Shown in pieces: positions 1 through 7,953 of a stretch of 64,000 bases of DNA (the first letter of the stretch is position 1; every line of letters begins with the position of its first letter). The notes under the pieces were generated by a model. That model was not told where the DNA came from, searched no databases, and saw only the letters and a program-made list of their open reading frames with translations. This stretch comes from Bacteroidota bacterium (GTDB lineage Bacteria; Bacteroidota; Bacteroidia; Bacteroidales; F082), in assembly GCA_013203805.1 (NCBI GenBank), contig JABMPH010000504.1, positions 18,883 through 82,882 of the forward strand, given 5' to 3'. The translations under genes were made by a program, and so were the position numbers.

Positions 1-426
1 ACCTGCCCATGGATGATTTATCTCTGCCAGTACTTCGCCTGATAAGACATAGTAACGAAGAGCCGTATCAACATTGATATTATCTAAACTAAGTGCCAGA
101 AACAAGTAGGCTTTTCCTTTACCTTCCTTAAAACCAATTTCATTTGATAGTTCAATGGCTTTTTTTGCATAGAGTATCGACTGAGTATCACCACTAATAA
201 AATATTCACGCGAAATATTGATGTAATTATCTACTCTTGCTTCATCTTCCAGTTCATTGCTTAATCTGATTAAACTATCAACTTTAGTTTGTGCAGTTGA
301 ACCAATAGAAATAATTAATAAACCTATAATTAATAATACTTCTAGCAGTAACAATTTTAGATTTGGTCTTATAAAAATTAAGTTTGTAAAGGATTGTATG
401 GATAGATTACTGTAGCACATAATCAT
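1..426 (-). CDS. TPR-containing membrane/signalling protein, N-terminal part (runs off left edge)
   Basis: An open frame of 142 codons without a stop starts at the ATG at 426 (a second in-frame ATG lies at 420) and leaves the window at base 1. A hydrophobic stretch at about residues 24-43 looks like a signal peptide or membrane anchor. It is followed by helical sequence with TPR-like spacing, for example 'YAKKAIELSNEIGF' and 'GKAYLFLA'. In Bacteroidota such N-termini often precede sensor kinase, cyclase or LuxR-type output domains. The output domain lies outside the window, so the role cannot be stated. The upstream region is shared with the divergent TlpA-like gene at 541. Confidence 0.6.
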   Translation of the reverse strand, partial: MIMCYSNLSIQSFTNLIFIRPNLKLLLLEVLLIIGLLIISIGSTAQTKVDSLIRLSNELEDEARVDNYINISREYFISGDTQSILYAKKAIELSNEIGFKEGKGKAYLFLALSLDNINVDTALRYYVLSGEVLAEINHPWAG

Positions 427-514
427 TTTTTGAGGGGCGTGGCATCAAATTTAATGATTTTTTTTATATGAAATGATGAGTTTTCTTAATATGTTATAGA
501 AGGGCCTGATTTAC

Positions 515-522
515 TACATTTG
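515..522 (+). promoter_or_regulatory. Bacteroidetes -7 box (TACATTTG) for the TlpA-like gene
   Basis: TACATTTG matches the Bacteroidetes sigma-70 (RpoD) -7 consensus TAnnTTTG and lies 18 nt before the ATG at 541. The -33 position has TTA rather than TTG. The short spacing implies a very short leader. Confidence 0.45.
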
Positions 523-540
523 TCACCAAATACTTTTAAT

Positions 541-1080
541 ATGAAAGAATTATTACTATCAATAGTGATCCTTTTTTTATTGCTGACCGTTGCATGTGAT
601 GAAAAAGTAGTACAGCAAGGCGATAGAGGTTACCATGTAAAAGTGGGAGATATGGTTGAAAATATTGAATTTAACTTAATAGATGGCTCAACACTATCAA
701 TGGATGATCTTAAAGGTAAAGTAGTTGTGCTACAGTTTACAGCTTCGTGGTGCTCCGTGTGTAGAAAGGAAATGCCATTTCTGGAAAAAGAAGTGTGGCA
801 AGAGTTTAAGGATGATGACTTTATTTTAATTGGAGTTGATTTGGATGAACCCTTGGACAAAGTTCAGACTTTTATAGAAAAGATGCAGACAACTTATCCC
901 GTGGCTCTGGATCCTGGAGGTGAAATATACTACAAGTTTGCTTACGAGAATAGTGGCGTGACGCGTAATGTAGTAATTGGGAAAGATGGTAGAATTGCTT
1001 ACCTAACACGTTTATTCGAAAGAGAAGAATTTGATAAAATGAAATTAAAGATCAACGAGCTGGTAGGTTCAACTAATTGA
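541..1080 (+). CDS. TlpA/ResA-like thioredoxin-fold lipoprotein
   Basis: This 179-residue protein has a lipoprotein signal (hydrophobic run ending LTVAC at residue 19) and a thioredoxin-like fold. The redox motif WCSVC sits in 'ASWCSVCRKEMPF' (about residues 80-92). Family members of the AhpC/TSA-TlpA type reduce disulfides of periplasmic proteins, often during cytochrome c maturation. The likely site is the periplasmic face of a membrane. The ATG at 541 is preferred over an upstream TTG because it gives a standard lipoprotein signal and sits next to a -7 box. The gene stands alone; its substrate is unknown. The last 8 nt overlap the end of the convergent disrupted gene on the other strand. 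Confidence 0.8.
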   Translation: MKELLLSIVILFLLLTVACDEKVVQQGDRGYHVKVGDMVENIEFNLIDGSTLSMDDLKGKVVVLQFTASWCSVCRKEMPFLEKEVWQEFKDDDFILIGVDLDEPLDKVQTFIEKMQTTYPVALDPGGEIYYKFAYENSGVTRNVVIGKDGRIAYLTRLFEREEFDKMKLKINELVGSTN

Positions 1081-1335
1081 ATTTAGCATCATACGCTTTT
1101 TCGAAAAGGGTTTTATTAGTAATTATTGAATACTTGTCAATACACTGTCCATCATTATTAAAATATACATCAGCATTATAGATAAAATCTGGTAGCTCAA
1201 CAGCTGAAATACCTCCCTTAAGCCAATTACAGGTATAATATAGAAGTAACTTATCAGACTCCTGTGTAACAGAATTAAATGATTTTCCATTTTTCGCAAT
1301 ACCATCCAGAGAGCCTGTTATTTCAAAGTAATCAT
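1073..1335 (-). pseudogene. Frameshifted small gene overlapping the folA stop; unrecognised family
   Basis: The reverse frame from 1339 to 1073 is open for 88 codons and reads like real protein (for example 'LLLYYTCNWLKGGIS', 'FIYNADVYFNNDGQCIDKY'). It has no ATG of its own. An ATG at 1335 overlaps the folA stop as ATGA, the usual sign of translational coupling, but reads only five codons (MITLK) before TAA. Restoring one A in the AAA run after codon four joins this start to the long frame and gives about 87 residues. I read this as a folA-coupled gene with a single-base deletion. It could be a true mutation, a sequencing error or programmed frameshifting. I do not recognise the family. Confidence 0.5.
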
Positions 1336-1823
1336 TTTCTTATGTATGTTTCAAATGTATAATTAAAGTCATTTTGAGGGTCATCATCAACATGTTCTTG
1401 TGATTGTAATTCCCAATCATCTAACGATATTTCAGGGTAGTAAGTATCAGCTTCAAAATCTTTATGAACTCTTGTAATGTGTAATTTATCTGCGATGGGC
1501 ATAAACTGATTGTATATTGATCCTCCCCCAATTATGAAGTTTTCACCTGTTGAATCCATCTTATTAATAGCATCCTCAATTGAATATGCCATAAGGCAGC
1601 CATCAATTACTTCATCGGCAACATCAGTAATAATCAGACTCGTACGATTAGGCAAAGGACGAACAGGAAGTGAATAATATGTTCTTTTTCCCATTACAAT
1701 ATAATGATCTTTGGTAATTTCCTTAAAACGTTTTAAATCCTTTGATATGTGCCAAAGCAGATCATTATCTTTTCCAATTGCGTAATTTGATGCTATTGCT
1801 ACTATTATTGATATTTTTTTCAT
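1332..1823 (-). CDS. folA: Dihydrofolate reductase
   Basis: DHFR reduces dihydrofolate to tetrahydrofolate with NADPH in the cytoplasm, regenerating the cofactor oxidised by thymidylate synthase. At 163 residues it has normal length. Hallmarks are 'IVAIASNYAIGKDNDLLWHI' at the N-terminus, the substrate-binding acidic residue in 'KDLKRFK' (equivalent to E. coli Asp27), 'VMGKRTYYSLP' and the NADPH-binding 'FIIGGGSIYNQF'. It follows thyA on the same strand, the usual pairing. The 121-nt gap between them holds a palindromic repeat. The stop overlaps the ATG of a disrupted downstream gene. Confidence 0.95.
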   Translation of the reverse strand: MKKISIIVAIASNYAIGKDNDLLWHISKDLKRFKEITKDHYIVMGKRTYYSLPVRPLPNRTSLIITDVADEVIDGCLMAYSIEDAINKMDSTGENFIIGGGSIYNQFMPIADKLHITRVHKDFEADTYYPEISLDDWELQSQEHVDDDPQNDFNYTFETYIRK

Positions 1824-1839
1824 TTTGGTGAATTTTTTT

Positions 1840-1920
1840 TGTCATCCTGAGCGTTAGCGAAGGATCTTTTACTTTATTGTTTTGTAATGGTTTAGATTCT
1901 TCACTTAGTTCAGAATGTCA
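1840..1920. repeat. Palindromic interspersed repeat, family A (TGTCATCCTGAGCG...CAGAATGTCA), copy 1
   Basis: The element begins TGTCATCCTGAGCG and ends TTCAGAATGTCA; the ends are imperfect inverted repeats. Internal words are 'GCGAAGGATCT' and 'TTAGATTCTTCACTT'. A second copy lies at 61228-61333. Both copies sit between same-strand, probably co-transcribed genes (here thyA and folA). It carries no ORF and resembles REP/MITE-like palindromes common in many bacterial genomes. Confidence 0.75.
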
Positions 1921-1944
1921 ATTGTTTCAAAATTGTTATACCAG

Positions 1945-2769
1945 TTAAACACTTATCTTACCCTTAATACCAGGATGTGAATTGTATCCTACTATTTTTA
2001 TATCATCGTAGGAGAAATCAAATATATTATTTATTGAAGAATGAAGTTCCAGTTTCGGTAATTCCATTGGCTCCCTACTCAGCTGTAACTTAACCTGATC
2101 AATGTGGTTTAAATAAATATGTGCATCACCAAAAGTATGAATGAAATCACCAGGCTCAAGGCCGGTAACTTTGGCAACCATCATCGTTAATAATGCATAA
2201 GATGCTATGTTGAACGGTACTCCTAAGAATATATCTGCACTACGTTGATAAAGCTGACATGATAATTTTCCATCTGCCACATAAAACTGAAACCAAGCAT
2301 GACAGGGTGGGAGAGCAGCTTTTCCATTTGCTACATTTTCAGAAAATGAAATGCTTGTGTCAGGTAATATACTTGGATTCCATGCTGCCACTATGAGCCG
2401 GCGACTATCGGGATTAGAATTAATCTGATCAATTACATTTTTAATCTGATCGATTCCATCATTATTCCAGTTTCTCCACTGTGCACCGTAAACCGGACCA
2501 AGGTCTCCATTGCCATCAGCCCAATCGTTCCATATTTTCACGCCATTTTCCTGAAGATATTTTATGTTAGTATCTCCTGTTAGAAACCACAATAGTTCAT
2601 AAATTATCGACTTTAAGTGTAGCTTTTTAGTGGTAACGATTGGAAATCCTTCACTTAAATCAAATCTCATCTGGTAGCCAAAAATGCTGATTGTTCCAGT
2701 ACCTGTCCTGTCTTCCTTTCGATGGCCTTTATCTAGTACATATTGTAGTAATTCTTGGTATTGTTTCAT
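1945..2769 (-). CDS. thyA: Thymidylate synthase
   Basis: ThyA methylates dUMP to dTMP using methylene-tetrahydrofolate, leaving dihydrofolate for the adjacent FolA. The protein is 274 residues from the ATG at 2769; the 'MKQYQELL' start matches the family better than the longer frame that begins at 2862. The catalytic cysteine lies in '[11 protein letters not shown]'. Other signatures are '[11 protein letters not shown]', 'LWFLTGDTN', '[18 protein letters not shown]', 'GDAHIYLNH' and a C-terminus with '[10 protein letters not shown]'. It is upstream of folA on the same strand. Confidence 0.96.
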   Translation of the reverse strand: MKQYQELLQYVLDKGHRKEDRTGTGTISIFGYQMRFDLSEGFPIVTTKKLHLKSIIYELLWFLTGDTNIKYLQENGVKIWNDWADGNGDLGPVYGAQWRNWNNDGIDQIKNVIDQINSNPDSRRLIVAAWNPSILPDTSISFSENVANGKAALPPCHAWFQFYVADGKLSCQLYQRSADIFLGVPFNIASYALLTMMVAKVTGLEPGDFIHTFGDAHIYLNHIDQVKLQLSREPMELPKLELHSSINNIFDFSYDDIKIVGYNSHPGIKGKISV

Positions 2770-2847
2770 TTTTGATAATAATTTACATTTCAGGTTGCAA
2801 TTTTTAACCTTGAAATTGGCTAAAGATTTTAGTGCAAAAATTTGGTT

Positions 2848-2855
2848 CAAAGTTA
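2848..2855 (-). promoter_or_regulatory. Putative -7 box (TAACTTTG on the minus strand) for thyA-folA
   Basis: Reading the minus strand, TAACTTTG fits TAnnTTTG and lies about 80 nt before the chosen thyA ATG. No clear TTG is seen at -33, so this is a weak call. Confidence 0.3.
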
Positions 2856-3014
2856 TTAACATAATCTAAAGTGATGTAAAAAATTATATCAAAAGTTATC
2901 CATATGATTATTTGCCTACTAATCAAAATGTTATTGCTATACCAGGGTTTTAAATCTTGAAAAACTTAATTTGTTAATGTAGATTAAACGAAATTGAAAC
3001 TGGCAATTAACTAT

Positions 3015-3044
3015 TTGAAAAGGAAATGGAAAAGTTTACATTTG
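3015..3044 (+). promoter_or_regulatory. Bacteroidetes promoter: TTG - 19 nt - TACATTTG
   Basis: TTG at 3015-3017 and TACATTTG at 3037-3044 are separated by 19 nt, the arrangement described for Bacteroidetes housekeeping promoters. It lies 26 nt upstream of the permease ATG at 3071. Confidence 0.55.
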
Positions 3045-3070
3045 CCCATCATTTTTCTTAAGACATTATA

Positions 3071-4324
3071 ATGGGAATAAAGAATCGATTAATTGTAATG
3101 AACTTTCTCCAGTTTTTTATTTGGGGAGCATGGCTGATCACCATCGGTGGATATTGGTTTCAGAATCGCCATTGGACTGGTACCGAATTTGGCGTAATTT
3201 TTTCAACAATGGGAATTGCATCGCTTTTTATGCCTGCCATAGCTGGAATTATTGCCGACCGATGGGTAAACGCTGAGAAATTACTTGGTATTTTCCACAT
3301 AATTGGTGCTGTGGTGCTCTTTATGTTGCCCGAAGTAAATGACCCAACTACATTTTTCTGGGTAATGTTACTTAATATGATTTTTTACATGCCAACAATT
3401 TCTCTTGCCATAACTGTAGCATATTCGGCTTTAAATGGTGCTGGTTTGGAAGTAATAAAACATTATCCTCCAATTCGTGTATTTGGTACTATTGGTTTTA
3501 TTGTGGCCATGTGGACAGTAAGTTTATTGAAAATAGAAACTTCAGCAATGCAATTTTATGTAGCTTCTGCTGCTTCATTGGGGCTGGGTCTTTTTTCGTT
3601 TACTCTTCCTAAGTGTACCATAAATAAGAATGTAGTAAATAAAACATTTGTTGAGTCGTTAGGTTTAAAAGCATTCACCTTGTTTAAAAATAGCAAGATG
3701 GCTTTGTTTTTTATCTTTTCAATGTTATTGGGAGCATCCTTACAATTAACCAATGCTTACGGCGATACTTTTTTGCATGATTTTGCCAAAGTGCCCGAAT
3801 ATAAAGATCTATTGACTATAGAATATCCTGCCATTATTATGTCCATTTCTCAAATGTCGGAAACATTGTTCATCTTGGCGATTCCATTTTTCCTGATGCG
3901 TTTTGGTATTAAAAAAGTAATGTTAATTAGTATGTTTGCATGGGTATTACGTTTCGCTCTTTTTGGTATGGGAAACCCTGCAGATGCTCTTTGGATGATT
4001 ATACTTTCGAATATAATCTATGGAATGGCATTTGATTTCTTTAATATATCAGGGTCTTTATATGTTGAAACTCAAGCTGATTCAAGTATTCGTGCCAGTG
4101 CCCAAGGGGTTTTTATGATGATGACAAACGGTTTTGGAGCTATACTTGGAAGTTGGAGTAGTGGGATAATTATTGATAATTTCTTTAAAGATGCTAATGG
4201 CCATTTCGAATGGCAGGGCATATGGCTAACATTTGCAGCTTACTCACTAGTTGTAGCAATAATGTTTGCAATATTATTTAAGCATAAGCATAATCCGGAA
4301 GCCATTAAACAAGTGGTACATTAA
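3071..4324 (+). CDS. Nucleoside:H+ symporter-like MFS permease (NupG type)
   Basis: This 417-residue inner-membrane protein has about 12 hydrophobic segments and no signal peptide. Its N-terminus ('NFLQFFIWGAWLITIGGYWF') and the loop 'AGIIADRWVNAEKLLG' are typical of the nucleoside-permease family of the major facilitator superfamily. Members import nucleosides with protons; placement beside thyA fits nucleoside salvage, but the substrate is inferred from similarity only. It is transcribed from its own promoter, divergent from thyA, and its stop lies 2 nt from the end of the convergent bifunctional-nuclease gene. Confidence 0.8.
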   Translation: MGIKNRLIVMNFLQFFIWGAWLITIGGYWFQNRHWTGTEFGVIFSTMGIASLFMPAIAGIIADRWVNAEKLLGIFHIIGAVVLFMLPEVNDPTTFFWVMLLNMIFYMPTISLAITVAYSALNGAGLEVIKHYPPIRVFGTIGFIVAMWTVSLLKIETSAMQFYVASAASLGLGLFSFTLPKCTINKNVVNKTFVESLGLKAFTLFKNSKMALFFIFSMLLGASLQLTNAYGDTFLHDFAKVPEYKDLLTIEYPAIIMSISQMSETLFILAIPFFLMRFGIKKVMLISMFAWVLRFALFGMGNPADALWMIILSNIIYGMAFDFFNISGSLYVETQADSSIRASAQGVFMMMTNGFGAILGSWSSGIIIDNFFKDANGHFEWQGIWLTFAAYSLVVAIMFAILFKHKHNPEAIKQVVH

Positions 4325-4326
4325 AA

Positions 4327-4920
4327 TTAGATTTTTTTACGTCTTTTTATTTCATCTCTAATTTTTGATGCCTCTTCATAATTCTCATTTTCGACAGCTG
4401 TCTTAAGCATGTCCTCAAGTTCAGATATCAAATAGTCGGTAAAATCAGCGGATCCTTTTTCTTCTATCTCATCTTTTTCTATAGCCTCAGGATCATCACC
4501 AATAGGTTCGTCTTCAAGCATTATTCCGGCTTCATCAATTATATTTTGATAAGTAAATATTGAACAATTAAATCTCAACGAAAGAGCAACTGCATCCGAT
4601 GTCCTGCTATCAATTTCTGTTCTTTCACCATCTTTCTCACAAATAAGCACTGAAAAGAAAATACCCTCCTCAAATTTATTTATTATAACCTCTTTTATTG
4701 TTATCTCGAATTGTTTTGCAAAATTAGTAAACAAGTCATGGGTGAGAGGGCGAGATGGTTTCATGTTCTCAAGTTCAATCGCAATTGCCTGTGCTTCACT
4801 GCTGCCAATAATTATCGGTAGTCGCTTTTTTTGCCCTGGTATGCCTAATATCAATGCATACGCTCCACTTTGTGACCTACTATAGGACATTCCAACAATT
4901 TCAAGCTTAACCTTCTTCAT
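4327..4920 (-). CDS. Bifunctional nuclease family (DUF151) protein with C-terminal UVR motif
   Basis: The 197-residue protein starts with a BFN/DUF151 domain (about residues 1-130; 'LPIIIGSSEAQAIAIELE', 'SRTSDAVALSLRF'). It ends with an UvrB/UvrC-type helix pair ('EDMLKTAVENENYEEASKIRDEIKRRKK', given here only as its location, about residues 168-196). An acidic linker separates the two parts. DUF151 proteins have been reported as DNase/RNase enzymes in plants; the bacterial role is unsettled. It is a single gene convergent with the permease. Confidence 0.85.
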   Translation of the reverse strand: MKKVKLEIVGMSYSRSQSGAYALILGIPGQKKRLPIIIGSSEAQAIAIELENMKPSRPLTHDLFTNFAKQFEITIKEVIINKFEEGIFFSVLICEKDGERTEIDSRTSDAVALSLRFNCSIFTYQNIIDEAGIMLEDEPIGDDPEAIEKDEIEEKGSADFTDYLISELEDMLKTAVENENYEEASKIRDEIKRRKKI

Positions 4921-5220
4921 ACTTTTCTAAATAATTGCTAAAATTATAAAACTTTTTACGGATGTGGAAAATATTCATTGTTTGTTTTTTTATAATTACT
5001 AACAAACAACTGTTCAAATTATATTTATCAGTTATACAAGAGTATATGAGTCAATATTATAAGAGGGGTATTAGTTTTATATCCATTTATTTAAAATTGT
5101 TAATTGACTATTAATAACAAAATTGATTATTATTAGTCAGATTAAATCATATTTTTTACTTTAGCCGACTTCTTTGCAATCGATTGATATTTGTAATTTA
5201 AATTAATTAATAAAGTAGTT
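4921..5220. other. Intergenic region upstream of the pyrophosphatase gene
   Basis: This 300-nt AT-rich divergent region has no convincing ORF. TACTTTAG at 5157-5164 is one mismatch from the -7 consensus TAnnTTTG and lies 57 nt before the hppA ATG, so it is a weak promoter candidate. No riboswitch or clear operator was recognised. Confidence 0.4.
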
Positions 5221-7662
5221 ATGAAAAAAATTCTTACGCTTTTTGCTTTGTTTTCCGCACCAATATTGGCATCGGCAAGTGAAGCTGATTTAGTAATTCC
5301 TGATGGTGTTAAAGACCAATCAATTTTATATTGGGGATTCCTTATAACATTTGCTGGTTTTTTGTTCGGATTGTATCAATTCATGAAAGTGAAAAAGATT
5401 CGTGCTCATGAATCAATGCTTGATGTTGCGCATGTTATTTACGAAACAGGGAAAACTTATTTAATCCAACAAGGTAAATTTCTAGCAATTTTATTTGTTT
5501 TTATTGGATCTGCTGTTGCCTTCTATTTTGGATGGTTATCTGTTGATCCTAAAACCGGTGAACACTTGTTTGGTGTTGGTGGAGTATTGATGATATTAGG
5601 ATGGACAGTTATTGGTATCCTTGGTTCATACAGTGTAGCGTGGTTTGGTATTCGGATGAATACATTAGCAAACTCGCGTATGGCATTCGCATCGCTGGAA
5701 AGAAAACCTATTAAACTTCTTAACATTCCATTGAATGCCGGGATGAGTATTGGCGTTGTGCTTATTTCTCTTGAACTTATCATGATGCTTATCATATTAC
5801 TATTTGTCCCTGGTGAATATGCAGGTGCAAGTTTTATTGGTTTTGCTATCGGTGAATCACTTGGTGCTTCAGTATTAAGAATTGCTGGTGGTATTTTTAC
5901 AAAAATTGCAGATATTGGATCTGATTTAATGAAGGTTATATTTAAAATTGGTGAAGATGATCCTCGTAATCCTGGTACTATTGCCGATTGTGTTGGTGAT
6001 AACGCAGGTGATAGTGTTGGCCCAACAGCTGATGGTTTTGAAACCTATGGTGTAACAGGAGTTGCATTAATTTCATTTATTTTATTGGCAGTAACAAGTA
6101 TTGACTATCAAATTCAGTTGTTAACATGGATATTCGTAATGCGTATCTTAATGATTGTAACATCTGTTGTTTCTTTCTGGATTAATGGAATAATTACTAA
6201 GGCGAAATATGAAAATGCAGATGATCTGGATTTTGAAAAACCTCTTACAAGTTTGGTTTGGATAACATCTTTACTCTCAATCATTGTAACATTCGTTGTT
6301 AGTTACCTTACAATTAAAGAGTTGCCAAATGACCTTTGGATCTCCCTATCGGTTATTATTAGTGCTGGTACACTAGGTGCTGCTTTAATTCCTGAGTTTA
6401 CAAAACTTTTCACAAGTCCAAAATCAATACATGTACAGGAAGTGGTAGTTGCTTCTCAGGAAGGTGGAGCGTCATTAAATATATTATCAGGATTAGTTGC
6501 CGGTAACTTTAGTGCGTTTTGGAAAGGAATGGTGTTCTTTGCATTGATGTTTATTGCTTATTTTGCAAGTACTTATGGGTTAGACGATCTTATGATATAT
6601 CCTTCGATTTTTGCTTTTGGTTTAGTAGCCTTTGGTATGTTAGGAATGGGACCTGTTACGATTGCAGTAGATAGTTACGGACCTGTAACTGATAATGCAC
6701 AGTCAATATATGAGTTATCATTAATTGAAGAAAACAGGGAAGAAACCATTGCTGAAATTGAAAGAGATTTTGGTTTTACACCTGATTTTGAAAAGTCGAA
6801 ATACTACCTTGAAGCTAATGATGGTGCCGGAAATACATTTAAAGCTACGGCAAAACCTGTTCTTATTGGTACTGCAGTAGTTGGTGCAACAACTATGATT
6901 TTTGCTTTGATCTTGGTAATTGAACATACTTTACATGTGAAACCAGAGGAAATACTTAACCTGCTTAATCCTTATACGATAATGGGTTTCTTATTGGGTG
7001 GCTCTGTTATTTATTGGTTTACAGGAGCCTCTATTCAGGCTGTTACTACAGGTGCTGCGCGTGCTGTTGAGTTTATTAAAAATAACATTAATCTTGATCC
7101 AAATGCACCTAAAAAGGCAGATGTAGAAACCTCAAGAAAGGTTGTCCAAATTTGTACTGTGTATGCCCAAAAAGGAATGTGGAATATCTTTATTGCAATT
7201 TTCTCATTTGCCTTGGCATTTGCCTTTCTATCCTCTCCATCGAAGTTAGTTGATGGCATGAATCATGCAGATGCTTTAAATGCATCATTACCTGTTTCTA
7301 TGTTTGTAGCTTATTTGCTTTCAATTGCATTCTTTGGCCTATTCCAGGCGATATTTATGGCAAATGCAGGTGGATCATGGGACAATGCTAAAAAAGTTGT
7401 AGAAGTTGATATGAAGGAAAAAGGAACTCCATTGCACGATGCATCTGTTGTTGGTGATACTGTTGGCGATCCTTTTAAAGATACATCATCTGTTGCTCTT
7501 AATCCAGTAATTAAATTTACAACTCTATTTGGATTGTTAGCAATGGAAATTGCTATATCTCCTCAGTTTAGATCTGTTGCACCTTATATTGGTGGTGTAT
7601 TTTTAATAATTGCACTTTACTTTGTGTACAGATCATTCTATAAAATGAGAATTAAAGGATAA
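5221..7662 (+). CDS. hppA: Membrane ion-translocating pyrophosphatase, divergent clade
   Basis: The enzyme couples PPi hydrolysis to H+ and/or Na+ pumping across the cytoplasmic membrane. It has 813 residues and about 16 hydrophobic segments; the first 20 residues resemble a cleavable signal. Catalytic signatures are present but altered: 'ADIGSDLM', 'GEDDPRNPGTIADCVGDNAG', 'DSVGPTADGFETYG' and 'VGDTVGDPFKDTSS'. In ordinary family members the second runs DDPRNPATIADNVGDNVGD. The cation-specificity stretch reads 'GNTFKATAKP', with Lys where K+-dependent enzymes have Ala, so by the family rule it may not need K+. A rho-independent terminator follows. Confidence 0.93.
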   Translation: MKKILTLFALFSAPILASASEADLVIPDGVKDQSILYWGFLITFAGFLFGLYQFMKVKKIRAHESMLDVAHVIYETGKTYLIQQGKFLAILFVFIGSAVAFYFGWLSVDPKTGEHLFGVGGVLMILGWTVIGILGSYSVAWFGIRMNTLANSRMAFASLERKPIKLLNIPLNAGMSIGVVLISLELIMMLIILLFVPGEYAGASFIGFAIGESLGASVLRIAGGIFTKIADIGSDLMKVIFKIGEDDPRNPGTIADCVGDNAGDSVGPTADGFETYGVTGVALISFILLAVTSIDYQIQLLTWIFVMRILMIVTSVVSFWINGIITKAKYENADDLDFEKPLTSLVWITSLLSIIVTFVVSYLTIKELPNDLWISLSVIISAGTLGAALIPEFTKLFTSPKSIHVQEVVVASQEGGASLNILSGLVAGNFSAFWKGMVFFALMFIAYFASTYGLDDLMIYPSIFAFGLVAFGMLGMGPVTIAVDSYGPVTDNAQSIYELSLIEENREETIAEIERDFGFTPDFEKSKYYLEANDGAGNTFKATAKPVLIGTAVVGATTMIFALILVIEHTLHVKPEEILNLLNPYTIMGFLLGGSVIYWFTGASIQAVTTGAARAVEFIKNNINLDPNAPKKADVETSRKVVQICTVYAQKGMWNIFIAIFSFALAFAFLSSPSKLVDGMNHADALNASLPVSMFVAYLLSIAFFGLFQAIFMANAGGSWDNAKKVVEVDMKEKGTPLHDASVVGDTVGDPFKDTSSVALNPVIKFTTLFGLLAMEIAISPQFRSVAPYIGGVFLIIALYFVYRSFYKMRIKG

Positions 7663-7686
7663 TACCTGACAAACAATAATCTTTGA

Positions 7687-7719
7687 GGGAGGCCGCTTTT
7701 ATTGTGGCTTCCCTTTTTT
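7687..7719 (+). terminator. Rho-independent terminator after hppA
   Basis: GGGAGGCCGC (7687-7696) pairs with GTGGCTTCCC (7704-7713), using two G-U pairs, across a 7-nt loop, and is followed by six T. Confidence 0.85.
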
Positions 7720-7877
7720 ATTTGATGATGGAATTGACCACTGGTATTAATGAATATATTTATTACATATCCTTAAATAAAAGGTAACCATTCACAATTT
7801 ACAAGGTCGGTTAATAAATATTGTGAAATATATAACAAGTAATTGAAAAGAAATGGAGTTTCAAATGATAAGATTTT

Positions 7878-7885
7878 TACTTTTG
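7878..7885 (+). promoter_or_regulatory. Putative -7 box (TACTTTTG) for gcvP
   Basis: TACTTTTG matches TAnnTTTG and lies 68 nt upstream of the gcvP ATG. No TTG is present at the ideal -33 distance. No glycine riboswitch was recognised in the leader. Confidence 0.4.
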
Positions 7886-7953
7886 CACCTTCTTAGATAT
7901 AATATCTGAAATCTCTAATTAAATATCGTTAACAACTTAAGAACAAATACATA

